Shown piece by piece: positions 17,971-27,289 of a stretch of DNA of 64,000 bases. Under the pieces are notes generated by a model. It made no database searches and was not told the DNA's origin. It saw nothing but the letters and a program-made list of their open reading frames with translations. Position 1 is the first letter of the stretch; every line of letters starts with the position of its first letter. Both the position numbers and the translations under genes were made by a program. The stretch is from Herminiimonas fonticola (lineage in GTDB: Bacteria; Pseudomonadota; Gammaproteobacteria; Burkholderiales; Burkholderiaceae_D): assembly GCF_003293745.1 (NCBI RefSeq), contig NZ_PTLZ01000004.1, positions 1 through 64,000 on the forward strand, written 5' to 3'.

Positions 17971-18649
17971 TTTCGACTTCGCGGTTATTTTCGATAGCTG
18001 GCCCTTGCTCTTGCTCGGTTTGAAATACACGGTGCAACTGACGATCATCGCAACGATGGGCGGCATTGTGCTGGGCACATTGTTGGCGCTTGCACGACTA
18101 TCGCATTACAAAACCTTGTCCATGCTGGCCGCTGCCTATGTCAACGTGATGCGCTCGGTGCCGCTGTTGCTGGTGATTTTCTGGTTTTACTTCCTGATGC
18201 CGATCGCCTTGCAATCCTTGATGGGATCGGAATGGCCAATCGCGATAGGCGCTGATCGTTCTGCTTACATCACTTTCATTTTGTTTGAAGCCGCTTATTT
18301 CTGCGAAATCATGCGCGCCGGTATTCAGAGCATTCCGAGAGGACAGGTCAACGCCGGTTATGCCTTGGGTTTGAATTATGGCCAATCGATGCGGCTTATC
18401 GTTTTGCCACAAGCGGTACGCAATATGCTGCCGCTGTTGCTGACACAAACCATTATCTTGTTCCAGGATGTGTCGCTGGTGTCCTTGCTCAACGTCACGG
18501 ATCTGGTCGGCGCATCCGTCAAGATCGCGCAGCGTGACAGCCGCGTTGTCGAGATGTATATCTTTGTCGCTGTCGTGTATTTTGTGCTGAGCTTTGCGCT
18601 GTCTATGGCAGTGCGGCAAGTACAAAAGCGCTATGCCATCATTCGCTAA
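17963..18649 (+). CDS. gltK: Glutamate/aspartate ABC transporter permease
   Basis: A 228-residue second permease of the same importer. It shows the polar amino acid permease pattern, with the EAA loop EIMRAGIQSIPRGQVNAGYALGLN near the middle and FQDVSLVSLLNVTDL further on. GGGGGGCG lies upstream of ATG 17963, within the end of gltJ. It is followed 12 bp later by gltL with AAAGGAAAAAG as ribosome binding site, so the three genes form a tight operon. Confidence 0.95.
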   Translation: MSDFDFAVIFDSWPLLLLGLKYTVQLTIIATMGGIVLGTLLALARLSHYKTLSMLAAAYVNVMRSVPLLLVIFWFYFLMPIALQSLMGSEWPIAIGADRSAYITFILFEAAYFCEIMRAGIQSIPRGQVNAGYALGLNYGQSMRLIVLPQAVRNMLPLLLTQTIILFQDVSLVSLLNVTDLVGASVKIAQRDSRVVEMYIFVAVVYFVLSFALSMAVRQVQKRYAIIR

Positions 18650-18661
18650 AGGAAAAAGACC

Positions 18662-19387
18662 ATGATAACAATGGAACATGTAAGCAAGTGGTACGGCGAT
18701 TTTCAAGTGCTGACTGACTGCTCGACGCAGGTTGCCAAAGGCGATGTAGTGGTTGTATGCGGACCATCCGGTTCGGGTAAATCAACCCTAATCAAAACAG
18801 TGAACGGGCTGGAACCTTTTCAAAAAGGTCGTATTACTGTCGATGGAATTGCAGTCGGCGAACCGGCAACCAATATGTCGAAATTGCGTTCGCGCATAGG
18901 CATGGTGTTTCAGAACTTTGAGTTGTTTCCGCATTTGTCGATACGCGAAAATCTGACGCTCGCGCAAATTAAGGTACTGGGTCGCAGCAAGGATGAGGCG
19001 ATTGAGCGTGGCTTGAAATATCTTGATCGCGTCGGCTTGATCGCGCAAAAAGATAAATTTCCAGGGCAGTTATCCGGTGGTCAGCAACAACGCGTAGCGA
19101 TTGCGCGCGCCTTGTCTATGGACCCGATTGCGATGTTGTTTGATGAGCCGACCTCCGCACTAGATCCCGAAATGATCAATGAGGTGCTGGATGTCATGGT
19201 CGGTTTGGCGCAGGATGGCATGACGATGATGGTCGTCACGCATGAAATGGGATTTGCAAAAAAAGTCGCGAATCGTGTGATCTTCATGGATAAAGGTTCG
19301 ATAGTTGAGGATTGCACAAAAGATGAATTCTTTGGCACAACGCGTTCGGATAGGGCGCGCGATTTCCTGGCGAAAATTATTCACTAA
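18662..19387 (+). CDS. gltL: Glutamate/aspartate ABC transporter ATP-binding protein
   Basis: A 241-residue cytoplasmic ATPase of the polar amino acid uptake type. Walker A GPSGSGKST is near residues 34-42, signature LSGGQQQRVAIARAL near 136-150, Walker B AMLFDEPTSALDPE near 157, and the switch His in VVTHEMGFA near 192. It ends the gltIJKL operon. A weak inverted repeat (ATTCACTA / TAGTGAAT, 19378-19406) spans its stop codon, but no clear T-run follows. Confidence 0.96.
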   Translation: MITMEHVSKWYGDFQVLTDCSTQVAKGDVVVVCGPSGSGKSTLIKTVNGLEPFQKGRITVDGIAVGEPATNMSKLRSRIGMVFQNFELFPHLSIRENLTLAQIKVLGRSKDEAIERGLKYLDRVGLIAQKDKFPGQLSGGQQQRVAIARALSMDPIAMLFDEPTSALDPEMINEVLDVMVGLAQDGMTMMVVTHEMGFAKKVANRVIFMDKGSIVEDCTKDEFFGTTRSDRARDFLAKIIH

Positions 19388-19514
19388 TTCATTTGTCTAG
19401 TGAATGAGCAAGTAAGTACTTTCCTCATCGTAATATTGTCCCGGCAGGCGAGTCGGGACGGCTCCTTTTGAGGGCGAACAGGTAAAATAGCGGCAATCCC
19501 AAGAAAGAATCGCT

Positions 19515-20567
19515 ATGACTACGACATCTGCCCAAACTTCCAGCATCACCATCACGCGCCCTGACGATTGGCATCTGCATCTGCGCGATGGTGCAACGAT
19601 GGCCTCAGTCCTGCCCGATACAGCGCGCCAGTTTGCCCGCGCGATCGTGATGCCGAATCTCAAGCCACCAGTTACTACAACTGAGCAGGCGCTAGCCTAT
19701 CGCGATCGCATTCTTGCTGCGTTGCCGGCTGGCATGCAGTTCGAACCTTTGATGGTTTTGTACCTGACCGACAATACGCCGCCGGAAGAAATCCAGCGCG
19801 CCAAAGATAGTGGTGTCGTGCATGCAGTCAAACTTTATCCGGCTGGTGCGACGACCAATTCCGATGCCGGTGTCAGCGATTTGTCGAAATGTTATAAAAC
19901 GCTGGAGATGATGCAGAAGCTAGGCATGCCATTCCTGGTGCACGGCGAAGTCACGGATCCGGCGATCGACATCTTCGATCGCGAAGCAGTATTTATCGAT
20001 CGCGTGATGCAGCCTTTACGCAGTGACATGCCTGAATTGAAAGTCGTGTTCGAGCACATCACGACGAAAGACGCCGCGCAGTATGTTGCGGAAGCAGATG
20101 GTCACGTTGGTGCGACGATTACTGCCCATCACTTGCTATACAACCGCAATGAAATCTTCAAAGGCGGAATCCGCCCGCATTATTACTGCCTGCCGGTATT
20201 GAAGCGCGAGACACATCGTCAGGCGCTGGTTGCAGCTGCGATCTCTGGTAGCAATAAATTTTTCCTCGGTACTGACTCAGCGCCGCATCCCAAGGGCTTG
20301 AAGGAACACGCATGTGGCTGCGCGGGTTGCTATACCGCCTTGCATGCGATGGAGCTGTACGCGCAGGCCTTCGATCAAGCTAACGCTTTGGACAAGCTTG
20401 AGCAGTTCGCCAGCTTCAATGGGCCGGATTTCTATAATCTGCCGCGCAATAGCGGCAAGATCACACTGAAGCGTGAAGATTGGCAATTGCCTGCAGAGCT
20501 CCCACTAGGGAATACGACTGTAGTACCCTTGAATGGCGGCGAGACGATAGGCTGGAAGTTCGTTTGA
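19515..20567 (+). CDS. pyrC: Dihydroorotase
   Basis: A 350-residue zinc amidohydrolase of the short PyrC class, which cyclises carbamoyl aspartate to dihydroorotate in pyrimidine synthesis. Metal ligands are visible: [10 protein letters not shown] near residue 16, the carboxylated Lys in [13 protein letters not shown] near 102, [13 protein letters not shown] and the catalytic Asp in FLGTDSAPH. Its size matches the E. coli class. AAGAAAG precedes ATG 19515, and TAAAAT at 19483-19488 is a likely -10. A DUF3025 gene follows 61 bp later. Confidence 0.96.
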   Translation: MTTTSAQTSSITITRPDDWHLHLRDGATMASVLPDTARQFARAIVMPNLKPPVTTTEQALAYRDRILAALPAGMQFEPLMVLYLTDNTPPEEIQRAKDSGVVHAVKLYPAGATTNSDAGVSDLSKCYKTLEMMQKLGMPFLVHGEVTDPAIDIFDREAVFIDRVMQPLRSDMPELKVVFEHITTKDAAQYVAEADGHVGATITAHHLLYNRNEIFKGGIRPHYYCLPVLKRETHRQALVAAAISGSNKFFLGTDSAPHPKGLKEHACGCAGCYTALHAMELYAQAFDQANALDKLEQFASFNGPDFYNLPRNSGKITLKREDWQLPAELPLGNTTVVPLNGGETIGWKFV

Positions 20568-20628
20568 GCGCGCGTGCGACGGATGTGTTTTCAGTCGGTC
20601 ACGCTGTAGCGAAAACGATAATTCATCC

Positions 20629-21429
20629 ATGAATTCGGCTTTTCTGGAGCAGATCATTTGGTCCAGGCCGTGGCTTGCCAGTGTGCGTGCGGTGGGCGAG
20701 GCGATCGCACAGGCGTCCGACTGGCGACGGGAATTGAACCGGCGCGTTACCGAGTTAGGTGTGCGCAATCACCGTAATTTACCGATTCAATTCGTTGCGC
20801 AATCCGAGTTGCCTGCCGGTCTGGCGTATGAGGCATTCATTAGTCAGACCGGCTGTGTACCCACTCGCGACAATCTGCACGATTTTTTCAACGCACTGGT
20901 GTGGCTGACCTTCCCACGCATCAAAGTCCAGTTAAACGCCTTGCAAGCCCGTGAGATCGAACGGGCTACAGCTGAAAACACGTCCAAGCCGCGCGGTAAG
21001 TTGCGCGATGCAGCGACTATCTTTGATGAAAATGCTATTTTGCTTGTCACGTCCAATCATGAATTGGTGACGGCCTTGCGTACGCATGAATGGGAAGAGG
21101 TATTCATCAGGAGACGCAGCGACTTTGTTCAAGATTGCCAGGTTTTTCTATTCGGCCATGCCTTGATGGAGAAACTGGTTACACCATATAAAGCGATTAC
21201 CGGACATGCGTGGGTCGTGATGCTGGATATGCCAAATGCCGAACTTTCTGTTGAAGATGCGAATGTGTGGCAGTGGGTGGATGTCACAGTCGCATGTCAA
21301 CTTGCCCAAGGACTAAGTACGGCGGATTTTTCACCTTTGCCGGTGCTGGGAGTGCCTGGTTGGTGGTCGGATCAGGATCAGACTTTTTATCAAGACGTTG
21401 CGGTATTTCGACCTAGACGTGGAATGTAA
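20629..21429 (+). CDS. DUF3025 domain protein
   Basis: A 266-residue soluble protein of unknown function that fits DUF3025: the segment GLAYEAFISQTGCVPTRDNL followed by HDFFNALVWLTFPRIK is the family's most conserved block (about residues 64-100). Members are common in Beta- and Gammaproteobacteria and often sit next to pyrC, as here. No signal peptide or membrane segment is present. GATAAT at 20617-20622 lies exactly 6 nt before ATG 20629 with no ribosome binding site, which could mean a leaderless mRNA of its own. Confidence 0.85.
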   Translation: MNSAFLEQIIWSRPWLASVRAVGEAIAQASDWRRELNRRVTELGVRNHRNLPIQFVAQSELPAGLAYEAFISQTGCVPTRDNLHDFFNALVWLTFPRIKVQLNALQAREIERATAENTSKPRGKLRDAATIFDENAILLVTSNHELVTALRTHEWEEVFIRRRSDFVQDCQVFLFGHALMEKLVTPYKAITGHAWVVMLDMPNAELSVEDANVWQWVDVTVACQLAQGLSTADFSPLPVLGVPGWWSDQDQTFYQDVAVFRPRRGM

Positions 21430-21781
21430 AAGTTCGGGTACTGCTGCATGGCGGGATACCAATTGTTGTCGCCCCTATAAGTCGATCAAGCCATGACGTC
21501 ATTCACTGACAGTGGTACACAGTGCCTTGTATGACTTATTCATCAAGACCAAATAGTCAACTTGCTTTCCAACCTGGACTACATAAAACCATTCGTTTCA
21601 GAATGCGTCTTGCTCGAGTTCTTAGAGCATTTTGCGTTGACTCAAGTCCGACTGCATCAGCAGAGTTTATGTAAAAAGTTACGCGTGTGTCATTGTCATG
21701 TCGGTGGTGTGTATCGAAAAGAGCAGTCTGATTTGTCTGATGAGCTAGGAAGGTCGTAGGGATCGCCGATACTTCGCAATA
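21430..21781. other. 352-bp intergenic stretch with no supported gene
   Basis: This gap lies between the convergent DUF3025 and SEC-C/YkgJ genes. The only open frame is a TTG-started 65-codon one (21562-21759) with no ribosome binding site and no recognisable product. I see no tRNA, clear terminator or repeat. It could be a decayed gene, but nothing identifies a parent. Confidence 0.5.
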
Positions 21782-22357
21782 TTAGCGCGACGCGGCGTGC
21801 GATTCAAAAAGAGGAATGCCACGCTGGATCTTCGCTTGCATGTCTTCTATGAAAGCCTGTGGTCCGTATCCCAGCGTCTCACCGGCCTTTTCATAAAAAA
21901 ATGGTCGTCCCGTTTGACGGCTGAAGTTCATCATCCATTCCAGTTCCCCTGCATCAAGGTCGCGCCCTCCGAATGCTAGTCGGTATGCTGGCTGGCCGCG
22001 CCAGGTCGTTTTCACGACGATCGCGCCGAGCTGAGTAGGTTTGAAAGAGTCTGGGAAGGGGCTGTCAGCATCGACCCAGCCGCAGGAAAACTGGCGGCAA
22101 GGCGAATCCGGCCTCGTTTCATAAATACTGCAGCCGCCATCGCGCACGAAATGACAACGCACACCGGGCTTCATTTCATGCCCATAGATTGTCGACTTCA
22201 GCCAGCCGTCGCAGCATGCAGTGCAATCGCCGCATTCTCGTAGTGCACTGCTGGAGCGTTGCGGGGTTGTGCTTGCTATCTGTATGACTTTGCCGCAGCA
22301 CTTCTTGTATTTTTCGCCGCTACCGCAAATGCAGGGATCATTTCTACCGGGTTTCAC
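21782..22357 (-). CDS. SEC-C motif plus YkgJ-type cysteine-cluster protein
   Basis: A 191-residue two-part protein. Residues 1-22 form a SEC-C zinc motif ([17 protein letters not shown]), the type found at the SecA C-terminus and in stand-alone adaptors. From about 37 a YkgJ/UPF0153 cysteine cluster begins ([10 protein letters not shown], then [27 protein letters not shown]), predicted to hold zinc or an Fe-S cluster. The remainder is a short alpha/beta tail. Function is unknown; metal binding and a link to ribosomes or protein quality control are inference. It is monocistronic. Confidence 0.87.
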   Translation of the reverse strand: MKPGRNDPCICGSGEKYKKCCGKVIQIASTTPQRSSSALRECGDCTACCDGWLKSTIYGHEMKPGVRCHFVRDGGCSIYETRPDSPCRQFSCGWVDADSPFPDSFKPTQLGAIVVKTTWRGQPAYRLAFGGRDLDAGELEWMMNFSRQTGRPFFYEKAGETLGYGPQAFIEDMQAKIQRGIPLFESHAASR

Positions 22358-22475
22358 TTCGTGAATTGCCTTTCATTTCAAGGCGTTATTATGATGCGAA
22401 TGGAAGAATTCTGCTTGCTGCTTTGCTTGAATAGAGGCATCGCGAAAACGTAAGTTCATATACGCTCAGAATATA

Positions 22476-22501
22476 AAAAAGGCACCCGAAGGTGCCTTTT
22501 T
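22476..22501 (-). terminator. Rho-independent terminator downstream of the first porin
   Basis: The stem AAAAAGGCACC (22476-22486) with GGTGCCTTTTT (22491-22501) and a CGAA loop is perfectly symmetric, with T-runs readable on both strands. It lies 40 bp beyond the porin stop on the minus strand. Confidence 0.88.
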
Positions 22502-22541
22502 CTATTGCAGTTCAAACCAAGCGAGCTAGGCTCGCTGGGAA

Positions 22542-23621
22542 TTAGAACTTGTGACGAACGCCGACTGCGAATGCCGAACCGCTTTCGCCAGTAACGCCAG
22601 CGGCATTGCTGCCAATTGCGGCCAGACCAATGCGCGAGTTAGTGTCGTTGGAAGTGTGCGAGTAACCGGTGTACAGGTTAGTACGCTTCGACAGATCGTA
22701 TGTGTACATGATGGCTGCTTTTTTCGCATCCGCATCATTCGCCGAACGATTGTCGTTGACAGAGTACGATGCGAATACGTTGCCTGCTGCGCCGACTGGT
22801 ACGCTTACACCAACCAAGTAGTTGCGATATTTAGTTTCTGTGTTTGCAACAGTGTTTTCCAGTTTTGTATCAGCATATGCGCCATGCAGTTTAACTACGC
22901 CGAAATTGTAAGTTGCGCCCAAGAAGGTCAACTTGTTTTCACTTTGTTGTACTGATGGATTAGCAAATGTCGAGGTATCAGCATTGTGGTAGCCGAATTG
23001 AACATTCAATGGGCCATTAACATATGCCAAGCCAAGACCGTAGGAGCTGTTTGCACCAGTATCACCAGCTGTTTCGCCAAATGCATATGCAGCATTTGCT
23101 TTAAAGCCGCCGAACGAATTCGAAGTATATTTAACAGAGTTCGAAATACGGCCTTGATCGCCACCCAGTGTGCCATTGAAGAACACGGTGCTGATTGGGG
23201 AAATCGTACCGCCGTCACCGAATGGATCAATTGCGTCGTACGCATCTTTGATTACCGATGTTTGACGACCCAGATTTACTGTACCAAATGCATTGCTTTG
23301 CAGGCCAACAGTAGCGAGACGGTTGAAGCCGCCGTTGTTGCCTGTGCCAGTTGCAAATGCTGCGCCAGTGTCAGCTGCAATTGTAGCTTCCAATTGGAAC
23401 AATGCATTCAAGCCGCCGCCCAGATCTTCAGTACCTTTGAAGCCGATACGACTAGCCGATTGGTTGCCGGAAGTAACACCAGTAACGCGACCAGCAGCAT
23501 TGCCGTTGTCCAAGCTAGTGATACCCAAGTCAACGATACCGTAGACGGTAACCGACGATTGTGCCGATGCTGCACCAGCGAATGCGCCCAAAACGGCAAG
23601 AGCCAAAAGCGATTTTTTCAT
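22542..23621 (-). CDS. General porin, Gram-negative trimeric type
   Basis: A 359-residue outer-membrane beta-barrel. The signal peptide MKKSLLALAVLGAFAGAASA is followed by SSVTVYGIVDLG, the standard first strand of betaproteobacterial porins. The conserved SRIGFKGTEDLGGGLNALFQLE block is at about 57-78, PEFG-like constriction strands follow, and the last residue is Phe (VRHKF), the BAM recognition signal. AGGAACATC precedes its ATG. It is probably highly expressed. A second, divergent porin gene lies 375 bp upstream on the same strand. Confidence 0.95.
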   Translation of the reverse strand: MKKSLLALAVLGAFAGAASAQSSVTVYGIVDLGITSLDNGNAAGRVTGVTSGNQSASRIGFKGTEDLGGGLNALFQLEATIAADTGAAFATGTGNNGGFNRLATVGLQSNAFGTVNLGRQTSVIKDAYDAIDPFGDGGTISPISTVFFNGTLGGDQGRISNSVKYTSNSFGGFKANAAYAFGETAGDTGANSSYGLGLAYVNGPLNVQFGYHNADTSTFANPSVQQSENKLTFLGATYNFGVVKLHGAYADTKLENTVANTETKYRNYLVGVSVPVGAAGNVFASYSVNDNRSANDADAKKAAIMYTYDLSKRTNLYTGYSHTSNDTNSRIGLAAIGSNAAGVTGESGSAFAVGVRHKF

Positions 23622-23996
23622 TTAGATGTTCCTCAAATGTTGTTTAGAAATACATCCTTACTAAGAAGGATGTACATATTCTGCGAAGCTGCCTGCCTTG
23701 CCTAACCTCATTGCAAGACGACAGATCGATTGAAACAAAATACGTAAAGGCTGACAACCAAAATATCAAAAGGGCATGGACGAATCACGCGGAGTGACGT
23801 TTTTTTGCAACAGGATAGTGCGCGCGCATTCCAAAATGAGGCATTGACGGTGTTGTTGTGATGCATTGATCGGCTGGTAGTCGATATTTTTTAATATTGA
23901 GTTGGTGTTGTAATACGGCTGCCCGCCTTTTTAAGGCGGTGTTGAAAGTATTGATGCTCGGATTACAAAAGTGTCACTAGTGATCTGTCGCCGACA
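23622..23996. other. 375-bp gap between the two porin genes
   Basis: This stretch holds the promoter region of the first porin. A hairpin CCGCCTT (23923-23929) with AAGGCGG (23933-23939) and an AT-rich repeat ATATT/AATAT (about 23884-23898) lie on the side nearest the second porin's stop and may end that transcript, although no T-run follows on the minus strand. I could not assign a clear -35/-10 pair, and I see no open frame worth calling. Confidence 0.5.
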
Positions 23997-25196
23997 TCAA
24001 AACATATGGCTAATACCGATGGACGTACCTGTTTGCCGGGTTTGTCTGCCGGGAGGCAGAGAGACGAGCCCATGCAATATGGCTTGATCAATATCGGCAT
24101 ACAGGCTGGTGCGCGACGACAAGGCATAAGTTGCGCCGACGATCAGCAGGTTGCGTCTGGCGATTTCGCGAGCGGAGGTTTCTAGCGTGGTGCGGTAATA
24201 ACCGGCCGTCAGGCTGGTGGCGCGTGTGAAATCGTAACGTGCGCCCAGCCAGATGTTTTTTGCCTGATTGGTAACGGTGGTTTGAGTTGTTGTATTTATA
24301 TAGCCGCCGGCAATGCGGATGTCACCTATTTTGTACGCGCCGCCAAAAGTGACCTGGTCTTGTTCGCGATAATCTGGTGTTCCGGTTGTGGCAACGTTCG
24401 GGTTTTGGCGGGTATAGGCGCCGCCGATGGAAAATGTACCATCTGTGTAGCCAAGTCCTATGGCTTTGGCGCTGCCGTTGCTGCTGCTACCTGCGACTTC
24501 CCCCATTGCATATTCAGCGCTGGCGGTAAATCCACCAAATTTCCCAAAGTATTGGACTGCATTGCTGAAACGGGGGCCGTCTACCGTTCCAAACGGTCGG
24601 CTTACTTGACCGTCGTTATTGCCGGCGACTGCGCCGGCTAATGGGATGATATGGACGTAGCGGTATTGAAATGGCTCGTAGGCATAAACAGCTTTGCAGG
24701 CGACAGATGGTTGGCGGCCGAAATCGATGGAGCCGAAGGGGCCGGCGATGCCAACGGATGAAAGGCGGTTGAAGACGCGCCCATCCTTGTTGTCTAGTGC
24801 GCCGGTGCCGGTGTTGAAGCCGGCCTCCAGATGAAAGTGCGCATTCATGCCGCCGCCCAGATCTTCCGTTCCCTTGAAGCCGAGTCGATTGTTATAGTAC
24901 TCGCCGTTTGAGCCTATCTTCGTGACGCTGCCTGCGACCGTCGCATTGGTTAAGTGGCGCACGCCGCCGTCTATCGTGCCGTAAATGCTGACCGATGATT
25001 GTGGGGCTAGAGTGACTTTGCGAAACTGGCTGCCTTCCGGCTCGGCAGATGGCGAGTGGGGATCGCGATCGAATGTTCCATAGATAGTCATGGATGGCGC
25101 TTGCGCGTATGCCGAACTTATTAGCGCGCTTGCAAAAATGAATGTGATGCGCAGAAGTGTCATGGAGTTAGAAGTGGAACGTTTTATTTTTGGCAT
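23997..25196 (-). CDS. Second porin, with an extended, doubled first strand
   Basis: A 399-residue porin of the same family. After the signal peptide (ending SSAYA before QAPS), the first-strand motif appears twice: SMTIYGTFD, then about 27 hydrophilic residues, then SVSIYGTIDGG. The NRLGFKGTEDLGGGMNAHFHLE block and terminal SHMF are normal. The start is either ATG 25196 or ATG 25163, the second giving a tighter signal peptide; neither has a strong ribosome binding site. One Cys (SVACKAVY) lies where porins usually have none. It may be a specialised porin with an N-terminal plug or surface segment, which is inference. Confidence 0.88.
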   Translation of the reverse strand: MPKIKRSTSNSMTLLRITFIFASALISSAYAQAPSMTIYGTFDRDPHSPSAEPEGSQFRKVTLAPQSSVSIYGTIDGGVRHLTNATVAGSVTKIGSNGEYYNNRLGFKGTEDLGGGMNAHFHLEAGFNTGTGALDNKDGRVFNRLSSVGIAGPFGSIDFGRQPSVACKAVYAYEPFQYRYVHIIPLAGAVAGNNDGQVSRPFGTVDGPRFSNAVQYFGKFGGFTASAEYAMGEVAGSSSNGSAKAIGLGYTDGTFSIGGAYTRQNPNVATTGTPDYREQDQVTFGGAYKIGDIRIAGGYINTTTQTTVTNQAKNIWLGARYDFTRATSLTAGYYRTTLETSAREIARRNLLIVGATYALSSRTSLYADIDQAILHGLVSLPPGRQTRQTGTSIGISHMF

Positions 25197-25367
25197 TCTT
25201 GTATTACGCCCAGTTAATCAATTTCTGTATGGCGAGCAAAGGCTAAGCGCAATTCATATAATTTTCTTTTGACATCGGTTAGCATTTGCCAAATCAGACA
25301 TATGTGCCGTGATAGTCTGTCGTTCGGATGCAACAATTTTTTAGTTTTGATGTGCTTTGTAAATCTC

Positions 25368-25994
25368 ATGACACCTTTCGATCAGTTTATTCAACATTTT
25401 GACGGCGCTTTGCGCGTGATCGGCGGCGTTTCTGTAGCGTCGCGTCCTAGTCCTGCAGCCAATCTTGCTGATGGTGCGTTGACGGATGCTGAGCGCCGTC
25501 ATAGTGCCGGCCTGATGCGTGTTAATCATGTGGGCGAGGTTTGTGCTCAAGCCTTGTATCAGGCGCAGGCGCAGTTTGCGCATACGGATGCAATACGTCA
25601 GCAATTCTTGATTGCCTGCCGTGAAGAAGAGGATCACCTGGCTTGGACCGCGCAACGCTTGCGCGAGTTGGGTTCGCATACCAGTCTGCTTAATCCGCTT
25701 TGGTATGCTGGCGCTTATGCGCTAGGCGCGGTTGCCGGTAAATTAGGTGATGCGCGTAGTTTGGGATTCGTAGTGGAGACCGAGCGCCAAGTCGAAGCTC
25801 ACTTGAATGAGCATCTGCAGAAATTACCGCCACAAGATGCGAAGTCGCTGGCTGTGGTAGCGCAAATGAGTGCGGATGAAGTTGCGCACGGCGCGGCAGC
25901 CCAAGCATTGGGCGCGCAAGCGGTGTCGCCTTTGGCGCAAAAAAGTATGCGAGCCATGTCAAAAATCATGACGACTACGGCTTACTATATTTAG
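25368..25994 (+). CDS. coq7: 2-nonaprenyl/octaprenyl-3-methyl-6-methoxy-1,4-benzoquinol hydroxylase
   Basis: A 208-residue di-iron carboxylate oxygenase of the Coq7 family, acting late in ubiquinone synthesis at the membrane. The ligand pattern is complete: [12 protein letters not shown] (Glu), [10 protein letters not shown] (Glu...His), [11 protein letters not shown] (Glu) and SADEVAHG (Glu...His). I chose ATG 25368 ([16 protein letters not shown]), as in orthologues; an upstream frame from 25269 has an atypical start. It is divergent from the second porin and convergent with the OsmC gene, with a hairpin between them. Confidence 0.95.
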   Translation: MTPFDQFIQHFDGALRVIGGVSVASRPSPAANLADGALTDAERRHSAGLMRVNHVGEVCAQALYQAQAQFAHTDAIRQQFLIACREEEDHLAWTAQRLRELGSHTSLLNPLWYAGAYALGAVAGKLGDARSLGFVVETERQVEAHLNEHLQKLPPQDAKSLAVVAQMSADEVAHGAAAQALGAQAVSPLAQKSMRAMSKIMTTTAYYI

Positions 25995-26062
25995 TGTTGT
26001 AGTTGGCAAGCGAGTTCGCGACTAGCAAAGCAGACGCAAAGTTGTAGTGCTCTTCTGCATAT

Positions 26063-26106
26063 AAAAAAGCGGCCGCATTTGCCTTAGGGGGATAGCGGCC
26101 GTTTTC
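26063..26106. terminator. Bidirectional terminator between coq7 and osmC-family genes
   Basis: An A-run and CGGCCGC (26070-26076) pair with GCGGCCG and a T-run (26095-26105), with one bulged base, around an 18-nt loop. It lies in the gap between convergent stops at 25994 and 26118 and has T-runs on both strands. Confidence 0.7.
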
Positions 26107-26117
26107 TATTTTGATTA

Positions 26118-26564
26118 TCAAGCCGCAGCAGGGGCTGTCACCGCGTCATCCACGATTTCGAATGAGTGCGTAATTTCTGCAGTCTTTTCCATCATGATGG
26201 ACGCTGAGCAGTATTTGTCGTGTGACAGCTTGATCGCGCGTTCTACCACGTTGGCTTTCAGGTTGCGGCCGGTGACGGTAAAGTGAAAATGTACTTTGGT
26301 GAATACTTTCGGATCGGTTTCTGCGCGTTCTGATTTGAGTGTCACTTCGCAACCGCGCACGTCCTGGCCACTTTTTCGCAAGATAACAACGACGTCATAG
26401 GCGGTGCAGCCGCCGGTGCCGAGCAAAACGACTTCCATTGGGCGTGGCGCCAAGTTACGGCCGCCGCCTTCGGGTGCGCCATCCATCGCGACAACGTGGC
26501 CGGAGCCGGTTTCAGCCAAAAAGGTCATGCCGGACAAGCCGGTCCAGCGTACTGTGCATTCCAT
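26118..26564 (-). CDS. OsmC family protein (YhfA-like)
   Basis: A 148-residue OsmC-fold protein. The two redox cysteines are present at Cys53 (GTGGCTAYD) and Cys72 (VRGCEVTL), and the RNLAPRPMEVVLLG stretch carries the conserved Arg region. OsmC/Ohr proteins are thiol peroxidases acting on organic hydroperoxides in the cytoplasm; the TAYDVV helix and short length place this in the YhfA branch, whose substrate is not established. It stands alone. Confidence 0.9.
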   Translation of the reverse strand: MECTVRWTGLSGMTFLAETGSGHVVAMDGAPEGGGRNLAPRPMEVVLLGTGGCTAYDVVVILRKSGQDVRGCEVTLKSERAETDPKVFTKVHFHFTVTGRNLKANVVERAIKLSHDKYCSASIMMEKTAEITHSFEIVDDAVTAPAAA

Positions 26565-26719
26565 GGTTTTCTCTTCAAGTTGCGATTAGTTGTGACATTG
26601 TAACTGTTTGGCGCAGATGGGATAAGCGTTCGAAATGAAGACGAAAGACCAATTTGCCACGGAAAGTGGCGAAATCATCTCGGTTAACTAAGCAAATAGA
26701 CGGGCTTTTATGATTAAGT

Positions 26720-26749
26720 TTGACGCTAAGTCCTTGAAAAGACTATAAT
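26720..26749 (+). promoter_or_regulatory. Promoter of rplM-rpsI
   Basis: TTGACG (26720-26725), an 18-bp spacer and a perfect TATAAT (26744-26749) form a strong sigma-70 promoter, as expected for a ribosomal protein operon. It gives a leader of about 96 nt. Confidence 0.82.
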
Positions 26750-26792
26750 CTGCGGTTCTTTCGTTTGCTCAGGAAGAGTTAACAAGGCCGAG

Positions 26793-26813
26793 TACGTGGC
26801 ACTGCTGCACGTA
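26793..26813 (+). promoter_or_regulatory. Hairpin in the rplM leader
   Basis: TACGTG (26793-26798) pairs with CACGTA (26808-26813) around a 9-nt loop, within the leader and about 40 nt before the rplM start. In E. coli, L13 represses its own operon through the leader. Whether this hairpin serves that purpose here is inference. Confidence 0.35.
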
Positions 26814-26851
26814 ACCACCATTTGAGCGATTTAATTATTTAGGAAGTCATC

Positions 26852-27280
26852 ATGAAAACCTTCTCCGCTAAAGGACACGAAGTCCAGCGCGATTGGTTCG
26901 TGATTGACGCGACGGACAAAGTCCTCGGACGTGTTGCCAGCGAAGTGGCACTCCGACTGCGCGGCAAACACAAACCGGAATTTACCCCTCACGTCGATAC
27001 AGGCGACTTCATTGTCGTCGTCAACGCAGGCAAACTGCGCGTGACCGGTACCAAAGCAACAGAAAAAACATACTATCGCCACTCGGGTTACCCAGGCGGT
27101 ATCTATGAAACCAACTTCAAGAAAATGCAAGAGCGTTTTCCAGGTCGTGCGCTTGAGAAAGCGGTCAAGGGCATGTTGCCTAAAGGCCCACTCGGCTACG
27201 CGATGATCAAGAAGCTCAAAGTGTACGCTGAGGAAACTCATCCGCACGCCGCGCAGCAACCAAAAGCACTTGAACTGTAA
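26852..27280 (+). CDS. rplM: 50S ribosomal protein L13
   Basis: A 142-residue L13. It begins [20 protein letters not shown] and contains the family signature around [32 protein letters not shown] lies before ATG 26852. rpsI follows 9 bp later, the universal L13-S9 pair. It is an early-assembly protein binding 23S rRNA and, in E. coli, an autoregulator of the operon. Confidence 0.99.
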   Translation: MKTFSAKGHEVQRDWFVIDATDKVLGRVASEVALRLRGKHKPEFTPHVDTGDFIVVVNAGKLRVTGTKATEKTYYRHSGYPGGIYETNFKKMQERFPGRALEKAVKGMLPKGPLGYAMIKKLKVYAEETHPHAAQQPKALEL

Positions 27281-27289
27281 GGAACGGAC

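Noticed and set aside
21562-21759. TTG-started 65-codon frame in the 352-bp gap
   Set aside because: No ribosome binding site and no family resemblance; kept only as a note on the gap.
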